This document shows, piece after piece, positions 38,337 to 45,933 of a stretch of DNA of 64,000 nucleotides. A program made the position numbers and the translations under genes. The DNA comes from Janthinobacterium rivuli (lineage in GTDB: Bacteria; Pseudomonadota; Gammaproteobacteria; Burkholderiales; Burkholderiaceae_D): the NCBI RefSeq assembly GCF_009208735.1, contig NZ_WFLJ01000026.1, positions 1 through 64,000 of the forward strand. The letters run 5' to 3'. Positions within the stretch are counted from its first letter, which is position 1; every line of letters begins with the position of its first letter. The notes under the pieces were generated by a model. It was not told where the DNA came from. It was given only the letters and a program-made list of their open reading frames with translations, and did not search any database.

Positions 38337-39413
38337 ATGTCGGGGCCTTTGTCGCAGCGGCGCGGCGCCGTGGTGGTGTTCCTGGTCTGCATCGCGCTGG
38401 GCCTGGCCCTGGCCTTGATGTTGGCCCGGGTGGCCCACGCGCCCTGGCTCAATGCCGTCGTGCTGGTGGTGCCCGCCACGCTTGTGTATGCGATCGGCTC
38501 GGGGTTTTCCGCGTTCTACCTGTGCCGCGCCTATCCCTTGCACGCGCGCCATCCGCTCGCCATCGCCGGCGTGATGGGCGTGGCGGCCCTGTTCGCTGGC
38601 TTGCTGTGGGCGACCTTGCTGCAATTTTTGAACAGCGTCAGCCAGTTGCTGGAGCTGCGCTGGCTGGGCGTGAACCTGACGCCATCGCTGCTGGCCCTGT
38701 TCTTCGGCCTGGGCGTGCTGCTGTATTGCCTGGCCGCCGCCGTGCATTATCTGTTGCTCGAATTCGTGCGCGCCAGGATGGCCGAGCAGCGGGGCCTGGA
38801 AGCGCAACTGATGGCGCAGGAAGCGCAGCTGCGCATGTTGCGCACGCAGATCGATCCGCATTTTCTGTTCAATAGCCTGAACTCCATCAGCGCCTTGACG
38901 TCTATCGATGCGGCGGGCGCGCGCCAGATGACGCTGCAGCTGGCCAGTTTCTTTCGCCAGAGCCTGAGCCTGGAAGCGCACAAGCACATCACCGTGGAGC
39001 AGGAACTGGTGCTGATCCGCCATTTTCTCGCCATCGAGCAAGTGCGCTTCGGCGAACGCCTGCAAGTGCTGGAGAGCATCGACGCGGACGCGCTGGCCTG
39101 TCTGCTGCCGCCCATGCTGATACAGCCGCTGGTTGAAAATGCCGTCAAGCATGGACTCTGCGGCTTGACGGAGGGCGGTCTGATCGCCATCGAGGTGCGG
39201 CGCGCGGGCAGCCTGTTGCAGATCGCCGTGCGCAATCCGGTGGATGCGGATCAGGGGCCGGCGCGTGGCAACGGCGTGGGCCTGGAGAATGTGCGCCAGC
39301 GCCTGGCCGGCGCGTATGGCCACGAGGCCAGCGTGCACTGGGGCCGGCGCGACGGCCATTTCGAAGTGATGATTTCCATGCCGGCGCAGACCGGCGACAC
39401 GGAGGAAGCATGA
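38337..39413 (+). CDS. LytS/YehU-family sensor histidine kinase
   Basis: A membrane sensor kinase of 358 residues. Four hydrophobic segments fill residues 10-145, then a short coiled coil and the His_kinase domain with phosphoacceptor H175 in QIDPHFLFNSLNSI, followed by a HATPase domain (PLVENAVKHGL, GNGVGLENVRQRL). It starts six bases after the LiaF-like gene and overlaps the regulator gene by four bases. It probably phosphorylates that LytTR regulator. The likely stimulus is an envelope condition sensed with the LiaF-like proteins (inference). Confidence 0.88.
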   Translation: MSGPLSQRRGAVVVFLVCIALGLALALMLARVAHAPWLNAVVLVVPATLVYAIGSGFSAFYLCRAYPLHARHPLAIAGVMGVAALFAGLLWATLLQFLNSVSQLLELRWLGVNLTPSLLALFFGLGVLLYCLAAAVHYLLLEFVRARMAEQRGLEAQLMAQEAQLRMLRTQIDPHFLFNSLNSISALTSIDAAGARQMTLQLASFFRQSLSLEAHKHITVEQELVLIRHFLAIEQVRFGERLQVLESIDADALACLLPPMLIQPLVENAVKHGLCGLTEGGLIAIEVRRAGSLLQIAVRNPVDADQGPARGNGVGLENVRQRLAGAYGHEASVHWGRRDGHFEVMISMPAQTGDTEEA

Positions 39414-40153
39414 GGCAGGCAAGAATGCGCGTGGCCATCGTCGACGATGAAGCGCTGGCGCGCGGCGTGCTGCGCGAATACCTGGCGCGCCATGACGATA
39501 TCGATATCGTGGCCGAATGCGCCAACGGCTTCGAAGCCGTCAAGGCCATCGCGGAACTGGAGCCGGAACTGGTGTTTCTCGACATCCAGATGCCGCGCCT
39601 GGACGGTTTTGAAGTGGCCGAACTGATCGGTGCGAAGACAAAGCTGATCTTTGTCACGGCCTACGACCAGTACGCCTTGAAGGCGTTCGACTGCCATGCG
39701 CTCGATTACCTGCTGAAACCGTTCAGCGAACAGCGCTTCGACCAGGCGCTGGCCCATGCGCGCGCCCAGCGCGGCACGCCCGGGACGGTGCTGACGCTGG
39801 CGCGCGAGGCGGCCACGCGGGCCGCACCTTTGGCCCGCGTGCTGATACGCGACGGCGCCAAGGTCCACATCATCGCCAGCGCGCGCATCGACTACATCGA
39901 GGCGCAGGACGATTACATCAGCATCCGTTCCGAGGGCAAGTCCTACCTGAAAAGCCAGACCCTGGCGGAGCTGGAGACCCAGCTCGATCCCGCCAAGTTC
40001 CTGCGCGTGCACAGGTCGTATCTGCTCAATATCGACGGTATCCGCCGCATTGAGGCGGCGACGAAAGACAGCCACGTGGCCATCTTGCGCGACGATACGA
40101 GGATACCCGTGAGCAAGGCGGGGTATCAGAAGCTGAGGTTACTGGTTGGCTAG
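39410..40153 (+). CDS. LytTR-family response regulator (AlgR/YehT-like)
   Basis: A 247-residue response regulator. The receiver has D12-D13 and phosphoacceptor D58 (VFLDIQMPRLDGF), with K in LLKPFSEQRF. The C-terminal LytTR DNA-binding domain has IDYIEAQDDYISIRSEGKSYL and FLRVHRSYLLNID. The ATG at 39410 overlaps the kinase stop (ATGA) and has GGAGGA upstream; Met6 is an alternative. It pairs with the LytS-like kinase. Its targets are unknown; autoregulation of the LiaF-like operon is possible. Confidence 0.9.
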   Translation: MRQARMRVAIVDDEALARGVLREYLARHDDIDIVAECANGFEAVKAIAELEPELVFLDIQMPRLDGFEVAELIGAKTKLIFVTAYDQYALKAFDCHALDYLLKPFSEQRFDQALAHARAQRGTPGTVLTLAREAATRAAPLARVLIRDGAKVHIIASARIDYIEAQDDYISIRSEGKSYLKSQTLAELETQLDPAKFLRVHRSYLLNIDGIRRIEAATKDSHVAILRDDTRIPVSKAGYQKLRLLVG

Positions 40154-40188
40154 CATGTTCTGTGGCGGAGATACTTAATCATTTAAGC

Positions 40189-40198
40189 ATGATATCAT
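40189..40198. promoter_or_regulatory. Palindromic operator candidate of higBA
   Basis: ATGATATCAT is a perfect 10-base palindrome just upstream of the toxin start, within a wider ATCAT...ATGAT inverted repeat (40178-40193). The Xre-type antitoxin probably binds here to autoregulate. Confidence 0.45.
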
Positions 40199-40204
40199 CT
40201 GGAG

Positions 40205-40612
40205 GTGATGGTGAATGCGCCGAGGACATGGCCAGTCTCGTTTCACGATGATTTCGACGCGGAATTCGATGCTTTGCCGATAGATGTCCAAGATGAATTG
40301 CTGGCGAGTGCCGATGCGCTGTCGAAGCTGGGCCCGACTGCCGGGCGTCCTCATGTCGGGACGTTGAAGAACCCTAAACACCCGAACATGAAAGAGCTGC
40401 GTTTCAAGGCCAACAACGGGGCAGAGGTGTGGCGCGCGGTCTTTGCTTTCGATACGAGGCGAGAGGCGGTGATTCTGGTTGCGGCAGCCAAGCAAGGTGT
40501 CGATGAGGACAAGTTTTACAGGGATTTGTTATTCAAGGCAAATGCACGCTACGAGCAACACCTCAAAAACCTGGCTGCAGCGAACACCGGGCCGGACAAA
40601 GGCAATAGATGA
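40205..40612 (+). CDS. higB: HigB-like toxin (RelE/ParE superfamily, Gp49-like)
   Basis: A 135-residue protein of the HigB/Gp49 (DUF891) group, with the toxin-first gene order of the HigBA type. It has FDAEFDALPIDVQDELLASADAL near the N-terminus, then KELRFKANNGAEVWRAVFAFDTRREAVILVAAAKQG, the usual beta-sheet core with basic and aromatic residues. Such toxins are ribosome-dependent mRNA endonucleases. GGAGGTGATGGTG gives a strong ribosome site overlapping the start. The antitoxin gene follows after 21 bases. Activity is inferred from the family. Confidence 0.82.
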   Translation: MMVNAPRTWPVSFHDDFDAEFDALPIDVQDELLASADALSKLGPTAGRPHVGTLKNPKHPNMKELRFKANNGAEVWRAVFAFDTRREAVILVAAAKQGVDEDKFYRDLLFKANARYEQHLKNLAAANTGPDKGNR

Positions 40613-40633
40613 TTTTAGGAGCAGGAGATTGCC

Positions 40634-41062
40634 ATGGGAAGAAATCTGAATGACGTCATCCACAGTCTGCCTACCGAGCGGCAGGCAAAAATTGCCGCTT
40701 TGTCCCAGGAAAAAATGCAAGAAATGATAGCGCACGCCGCCACGTTGACGGATTTTCGCAAGGCCGTGGGCAAGACCCAGGCGGAAGTTGCCAGGGAACT
40801 CGGGATTCAACAGCATGCTGTTTCCCAACTGGAAAAGCGTAGCGATACCTATGTCTCGACCTTGCGCCGGTTTCTGCAATCGCTGGGCATGACATTGGAG
40901 CTGTCGGTCGTTGCGCAAAACGGCGTTCGTATCGAACTGCAGAATTTTCTGCGCAGCGAGGAAGTTGAGGCCGATGTCCATGACAGTGCGCTTGCTGCGC
41001 CTGCCAAGGCCCCTGGAGGGCGGAAAACCGGCGTGTCGCGCAAGCGGGCTGGCAACACCTGA
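40634..41062 (+). CDS. higA: HigA-like Xre-family antitoxin
   Basis: A 142-residue protein with a central helix-turn-helix (KTQAEVARELGIQQHAVSQLEKRSDTYVSTLRRFLQSLGMTLEL), the HigA/Xre antitoxin pattern. The N-terminal 45 residues are helical and may wrap the toxin; the C-terminal 30 are Ala/Lys-rich and probably disordered. AGGAGCAGGAG precedes the ATG. It would neutralise the HigB-like toxin and repress the pair. Confidence 0.85.
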   Translation: MGRNLNDVIHSLPTERQAKIAALSQEKMQEMIAHAATLTDFRKAVGKTQAEVARELGIQQHAVSQLEKRSDTYVSTLRRFLQSLGMTLELSVVAQNGVRIELQNFLRSEEVEADVHDSALAAPAKAPGGRKTGVSRKRAGNT

Positions 41063-41067
41063 AGAGA

Positions 41068-43332
41068 TTATTCACCCGCCAGCTGCACATCCCACCACGT
41101 GGGCAAGAGCTGGCGGATTTCCGGGCGCGAAAAACGGTCGTCGATCAGATACACGACGCCCTTGTCCGACTGGGTGCGGATGACCCTGCCTGCCGCCTGC
41201 ACCACCTTTTGCATGCCCGGATACAAGTACGTGTAGTCGTAGCCTGCGCCGAAGAGGTCGCCCATGCGCTGGCGGATCTGCTCGTTGACGGGATTGATCT
41301 GCGGCAAACCCAAGGTGGCGATGAAGGCACCGATCAGGCGCGCGCCCGGCAAGTCGATGCCTTCGCCAAACGCGCCGCCCAGCACGGCAAAGCCGATGCC
41401 GCGCGTGTCCAGGCCAAAGCGGCCCAGAAATTGTGCGCGGGCAGCGTCGTCCATGCGGCGCGGCTGCTGCCAGAGGGGCACGTCCGGGTAATGCTGGGCG
41501 AACAGGGTGGCCGTCTTTTCCATGTAATCGAAGCTGCTGAAGAAGGCCAGGTAGTTGCCCGGCGTTTCCGCGTATTGCTTCGCCATCAGCTGGGCGATGG
41601 GCAGCAGCGAGGCGGCGCGGTGCTGGTAGCGCGTGGAAATGCCGTCGGCCACGCGCACGGACAGCTGCTGCGCCTGGAACGGCGATTCCACGTCGACCCA
41701 GGCCGTGTTCTCCGGCATGCCGAGGGTGTCGCTGTAGTAATTCCACGGACTCAGGGTGGCGGAAAACAGGGCCGTGCTGTGGCTGGCCGCGAAGCGCTCC
41801 TTGAGAAACGGCGCGGGCACGATGTTGCGGATGCAGACGGTGGAACCCGTGTCAGTCTTGCTGATGTCGAACAGCGAATGCGCGCCGAAGCTTTCCGCCA
41901 GGCGATTGATCAGCAGCACGTCGAAATAAAAGCGCTGCAAGTCTTCGTCCAGCACGGCAGCGTGCTCGGCCATGTAGTCGCCGATGGCCGTGGCCACACC
42001 TTGCAGGGCACCAAAGAATTTATCGGGCAAGGCGGGATGCACATGGTAATCGCCATCCTGCTCCTTCAATAAGGCCGTCCACTGGCGCGAGAGGCGGTCC
42101 AGCGGCTTTTTCAAGGCGTCGGGCGCGAACTTGCGCAGCATTTTCAGGTCGATCTGCGCCAGCTCGGCCGAATACATGCCGCGCGCGCGCGACACCATAT
42201 TGTGCGCCTCGTCGACCAGCACGTTGACTTTCCAGTCGTGGGCCAGGGTCATGCCGTACAACATGGCGCTGAGGTCGAAATAGTAATTGTAGTCGCCGAT
42301 GACGACGTCGCTCCAGCGCGCCAGCTCCATGCCCAGGTAATACGGGCAAATACCCTGCTGCAAGGCGATGGCGCGCACGGCTTCCTTGTCGAGGATCAAG
42401 CCGCTGGCCAGCGCCACTTCGCGCGCCAGCGGCAGGCGGTCGTAAAAGCCCTTGGCCAGCGGACACGATTCGCCGTGACAGGCTTTGTCGGGATGCTCGC
42501 AGGCGCTGTTCTTGGCGCTCAGTTCCAGCACGCGCAGGGGCAGCAGCGGCGCGCTATCTTTCAATATGGCGCAGGCGTCGAGCGCCATCTGGCGTCCCGG
42601 CACCTTGGCGGCGAGGAAAAACAGTTTATCGAGGCCATGCGCGGCCGTCGCTTTCAGCATGGGGAACAGGCTGCCCACCGTCTTGCCGATGCCGGTCGGC
42701 GCCTGTGCCAGCAAGCCGCAGCCGCGGCTGCTGGCCTTGTACATGGCTTCGGACAGCTGGCGCTGTCCCGGGCGAAAGTCCGCGTGGGGAAAGGCCATGC
42801 CGCTGAGCTGTGCATCGCGGCTGGCGCGGTGCGCCAGCTCCTGCTCGGCCCAGTCGAGGAACAGCGCGCAATGCTGTTCGAAGAAAAGGCGCAGTGCCTC
42901 GGCCGTGCATTCCTCGTGCATGACCGTTTCCTTCTGGCTGGCGATGTCGAAATACACGAGCGCCACGCGCAGCATGGGCAGGTTCAGCTGCTGGCACAGC
43001 AAATGGCCGTAGATGCGCGCCTGCGCCCAGTGCAGCTGGCGGTGGTTGGCGGGCATGGCGTCGAGCTTGCCCCGATACGTCTTGATCTCTTCCAGCTGGC
43101 GCCGCGCCGGGTCGTAGCCATCGGCGCGGCCGCGCACGTGCAAAGGCCCAAAGTCGCCGCACAGGCTGATTTCGCGCTGGTAATCGTCGTCGCGCCGGCC
43201 CGTGACGGTGGCGTGGCCGGCCATGCCTTCCTGCGCCGTGGGCGAGGGCGTGAAGCGCAAGTCCAGGTCGCCCACCTTGGCCGTGAATTCGCACAGGGCG
43301 CGCACGGCGATCGTGTAAGTGTTGCCGCTCAT
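41068..43332 (-). CDS. XPD/DinG-like Fe-S helicase with an N-terminal RecB/Cas4-like nuclease module
   Basis: A 754-residue protein. The first ~190 residues show PD-(D/E)xK nuclease motifs of RecB/Cas4 type: GRADG with D71, then E82-I-K84 and QARIY (Q104, Y108). A superfamily 2 helicase follows, with Walker A APTGIGKT at 211-218, four cysteines C278, C285, C290 and C329 placed as in the XPD/DinG iron-sulfur domain, DEAH at 374-377, GGAFGEGIDLPG, and the C-terminal QAAGRVIRT. Start at 43332 (MSGNTYTIAVRAL) overlaps the upstream nuclease stop as ATGA. Likely a 5'-3' helicase coupled to single-strand cutting in repair (inference). It shares a LexA-box operon with the FAN1-like gene. Confidence 0.88.
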   Translation of the reverse strand: MSGNTYTIAVRALCEFTAKVGDLDLRFTPSPTAQEGMAGHATVTGRRDDDYQREISLCGDFGPLHVRGRADGYDPARRQLEEIKTYRGKLDAMPANHRQLHWAQARIYGHLLCQQLNLPMLRVALVYFDIASQKETVMHEECTAEALRLFFEQHCALFLDWAEQELAHRASRDAQLSGMAFPHADFRPGQRQLSEAMYKASSRGCGLLAQAPTGIGKTVGSLFPMLKATAAHGLDKLFFLAAKVPGRQMALDACAILKDSAPLLPLRVLELSAKNSACEHPDKACHGESCPLAKGFYDRLPLAREVALASGLILDKEAVRAIALQQGICPYYLGMELARWSDVVIGDYNYYFDLSAMLYGMTLAHDWKVNVLVDEAHNMVSRARGMYSAELAQIDLKMLRKFAPDALKKPLDRLSRQWTALLKEQDGDYHVHPALPDKFFGALQGVATAIGDYMAEHAAVLDEDLQRFYFDVLLINRLAESFGAHSLFDISKTDTGSTVCIRNIVPAPFLKERFAASHSTALFSATLSPWNYYSDTLGMPENTAWVDVESPFQAQQLSVRVADGISTRYQHRAASLLPIAQLMAKQYAETPGNYLAFFSSFDYMEKTATLFAQHYPDVPLWQQPRRMDDAARAQFLGRFGLDTRGIGFAVLGGAFGEGIDLPGARLIGAFIATLGLPQINPVNEQIRQRMGDLFGAGYDYTYLYPGMQKVVQAAGRVIRTQSDKGVVYLIDDRFSRPEIRQLLPTWWDVQLAGE

Positions 43333-44981
43333 GCGGCCGCCTGCCATTGCAGGAAGCACACGCTGACGGGCATGGCGTGCTCGGCGCAATACGCGATCCA
43401 GCGCAGCTGGTTGTCTTGCAGGCGGTCGCCCGGACCCTTGACCTCGATCATGCGGTAGCGCCGCTCGGCCGGCCAGAACTGGATCAGGTCGGGAAATCCG
43501 CTGCGGTTGCTTTTGATATCGAGCAAGATGCGTTCAAACGCCTTCTTCAGGTGCGCAGCCGGGATGCAGGCCAGCGCCAGGTCCAGCAAGCCGTCGTCGA
43601 GCACGTCCCAGCTGACGAAGGGCGAGACGATGCCGTGCTTGGCGGCCAGGGTGGCGCGGATGCTGGCCTGGTAGCTGCCGTCGTCCAGCTGCGCCAGGCA
43701 GGCGGCAAAATCGAGGCTGCGGCGCTGGTAAAAATCGGCGCTGTGCAAGTCGGCCGGGCCACGGTGGAACGGGTGGAAGAAGGCGCCCGGCATGGCCTTG
43801 AAGATGACGGGCCAGCACAGCAGGCCGAACAGCGAGTTGATCAGGGTGTTTTCCACGTAATACACGGGCGCGTCGTCCCGCATCAGATGTTGCCGCACCA
43901 CCCCTTCCACGTAGCACGCCTGCTCAGGATACGGTAGTCGCAGATCGATGCGCTCCACGGCGGCCGCCGCATCGGCCGCCTGCTTGGCATGGCCCAGCTT
44001 GCGCCGCAAACGGGGGGCCATGCGCCGCAGCAATTGCTGTTCCGCTTCGCTTTCCGGCGCGGCCAGGGCGATCACCAGGCGCTCGTAGGCCGCTTGCGGT
44101 TGTTCATCTTTTTCCAGCACGCGGATGGCGCGGCCCCGCGCGCCCGGGTAGCGGCAATCGGCATAGGCGCGGTAGGCGGCCGGCCAGTCCTGGCATTTCT
44201 CGAGGTGCTGGGCGATCTGGAAGCGCAGCTTGTCGCGCCGGCTGGCCAGCCAGGTATTGTCTTCGGGCAAGGGCAGCGCCGCCAGCTCCTGCAGCACCTC
44301 GTCGGCCGGCGCGCTGTCGTTGTAGCGTTCGCGGCACTGGTGCAGCACTTCATAGTGCTCGATATCCTGGCGCGTGCGAAAGCCGCGCGAAGCGGGTGAG
44401 AATTCCACTTTTTCGTATTGATAGACGCCGAGGTCGGACAGCACGAATTCCGACCAGTCCTGGTGATAATTGCCAAAGTAAATCAGGCGCAGGCGGTCGC
44501 ACAGCGCTTGCAGGCCGATGCGGTACAGCACGTCGCCGGAAGCCGGATGCCAGGCGGAAAACGGTTTCTCTTCCACATGGAGTGCGCGCAAGGCGTCGAG
44601 CTGCTCGGCCTTGCGCGCCGATTTCAGGGGCGCGGCGAGGTGGAAGGCCTGGGCGATTTCCGCTTTCAGCAGCAAGTCAAACAGTTCGGCTAGAGAAATG
44701 GCCGGGTCGGCCTCGACCCAGCCTGTTGCCAGCAAGGGCAGGGCGGCCGCGCGCGTGTCGCCGATTTCCGGATAATTGAGCTTGCTGGCGCGAAACAGGC
44801 AACCCTTGCGCATGACGAGGCGCACGAACAGGGCGCGCGACGGCTGCGGCAGTGCGCCGAAGTCGGCGATGAAGCGCGTCTCTTCAGCACTCAGCAGATC
44901 GGCGTAACGCGCGCTGATCCAGCTCAGCACATCCTGGAAATTATCCAGATAGTACAGGGGATTTTCCAGGACTCTCAGCAT
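43329..44981 (-). CDS. FAN1-like VRR-NUC structure-specific nuclease
   Basis: A 550-residue homologue of bacterial FAN1, a flap/crosslink-repair nuclease. It has an N-terminal SAP/winged-helix-like region (MRKGCLFRASKLNYPEIG), a helical middle with TPR-like repeats (about 210-330) and the C-terminal VRR-NUC domain with the PD-(D/E)xK residues D498 (GFPDLIQFW), E513 and K515 (IEVKGPGDRLQDNQ). Length matches bacterial FAN1. Bacterial FAN1 cuts 5' flaps and unhooks interstrand crosslinks. Translationally coupled to the helicase downstream. A LexA-type box lies 41 bases upstream. The ribosome site is weak. Confidence 0.88.
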   Translation of the reverse strand: MLRVLENPLYYLDNFQDVLSWISARYADLLSAEETRFIADFGALPQPSRALFVRLVMRKGCLFRASKLNYPEIGDTRAAALPLLATGWVEADPAISLAELFDLLLKAEIAQAFHLAAPLKSARKAEQLDALRALHVEEKPFSAWHPASGDVLYRIGLQALCDRLRLIYFGNYHQDWSEFVLSDLGVYQYEKVEFSPASRGFRTRQDIEHYEVLHQCRERYNDSAPADEVLQELAALPLPEDNTWLASRRDKLRFQIAQHLEKCQDWPAAYRAYADCRYPGARGRAIRVLEKDEQPQAAYERLVIALAAPESEAEQQLLRRMAPRLRRKLGHAKQAADAAAAVERIDLRLPYPEQACYVEGVVRQHLMRDDAPVYYVENTLINSLFGLLCWPVIFKAMPGAFFHPFHRGPADLHSADFYQRRSLDFAACLAQLDDGSYQASIRATLAAKHGIVSPFVSWDVLDDGLLDLALACIPAAHLKKAFERILLDIKSNRSGFPDLIQFWPAERRYRMIEVKGPGDRLQDNQLRWIAYCAEHAMPVSVCFLQWQAAA

Positions 44982-45019
44982 GGGGATGGCAATAGGGCAA
45001 GTTGCAAGGTGATGGCTTT

Positions 45020-45039
45020 TACTGTGTTTATATACAGTT
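45020..45039 (-). promoter_or_regulatory. LexA (SOS) box
   Basis: On the minus strand the core reads CTGTATATAAACACAG: CTGT, eight bases, ACAG, which fits the proteobacterial LexA consensus, with A/T-rich spacer and matching flanks. The core is 45022-45037. It lies 41 bases upstream of the FAN1-like start, as expected for a repressor over the promoter. It implies DNA-damage induction of the nuclease-helicase operon. Confidence 0.82.
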
Positions 45040-45076
45040 TAAACCTTCAGCTGCCGCTTGCCCAGCGATTTTATGT

Positions 45077-45781
45077 TCAGCCAGCCGCGCTGTAGGCAAA
45101 ACAGTGGTCGAACTTTTCGTAGGGAATCAGGTCCTCGCGCAGGCCGGCCAGCTCGACATCGGTCAGCAAGCCCCGGTGCGCTTCCTTGCGTCCCTTCGGC
45201 AGCGGCACGTCGTAATCGATGATGTCCCTGGCCAGCAGCGTTTGCAGTATCTGCGCCTGTTCCGGCGTCAGGTAGCGCGCATGCGTGCCCAGGGTGTTTG
45301 CCAGCTGTTCCTTGAACTCCTCGTCGCTGACCTCGTTGTACGTATCCTGGTCGGCCATACTGCTTAACAACATGTGAAACACGAAATCCTGCAGGTTCTT
45401 TGCCAGGTATTGGGCTTCATTCTGGTCATGCCACAGCAGCACGACGGGCATCTCGCCAGCGTGCCGGCTGGACGCGAAAAAGCAGTAATGGTCGCCGGCG
45501 CCCGTCTGCGCGAACGGGATGAAGCGCAAGGCGGGATCGATCTGCCGGTAATCGTCGGGATCGGCCAGTTCTTCCATGGCTGCCGCTACGGCCTTGACGC
45601 TCAGTAATTCGAAATCGTCGGCATGCAGCAGCAGGGTGGGCCGCTCGGTCAAGGTGGGATAGACCAGCTTGTACCAGTCGGGGCCGTATTCGCCCACGGC
45701 CAGCATGCCGTCGCGCTCCAGCTGGCGATACAGCGCAGGATAGGTGAAGCCGTGTTGCCGTTCCATTTCTGACAGTGTCAT
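45077..45781 (-). CDS. SMI1/KNR4 (SUKH) family protein
   Basis: A 234-residue protein with the SMI1/KNR4 fold signature at its N-terminus (MTLSEMERQHGFTYPALYRQLERDG), then FELLSVKAVAAAMEEL and a conserved FIPFAQTGAGDHYCFFAS. In bacteria this superfamily includes immunity proteins to polymorphic toxins, and others of unknown role. No toxin gene is beside it. I chose the ATG at 45781, which has AGGA five bases upstream; a TTG at 45796 is also in frame. The LexA box lies just downstream of its stop and belongs to the next operon. Confidence 0.75.
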   Translation of the reverse strand: MTLSEMERQHGFTYPALYRQLERDGMLAVGEYGPDWYKLVYPTLTERPTLLLHADDFELLSVKAVAAAMEELADPDDYRQIDPALRFIPFAQTGAGDHYCFFASSRHAGEMPVVLLWHDQNEAQYLAKNLQDFVFHMLLSSMADQDTYNEVSDEEFKEQLANTLGTHARYLTPEQAQILQTLLARDIIDYDVPLPKGRKEAHRGLLTDVELAGLREDLIPYEKFDHCFAYSAAG

Positions 45782-45866
45782 GTTTGTCCTGTTCAACGTG
45801 AGTCATGCGGCGATGATAGCCGAGGTGATGGCTTGCACGTTTCATTGTGACAATGCCTGGTATTAA

Positions 45867-45882
45867 TAAACATTTTAGTTTA
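45867..45882. promoter_or_regulatory. Inverted repeat upstream of the MFS gene
   Basis: TAAAC-ATTTTA-GTTTA, an AT-rich inverted repeat 51 bases upstream of the exporter start, with ATTGT-G-ACAAT just before it (45844-45854). Either could be the operator for the regulator encoded at the end of the operon. Confidence 0.4.
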
Positions 45883-45933
45883 CTTATGCGGCATGGTCAC
45901 GTAGTCTTACCAGACACTCTCCATCGAGCCTGC

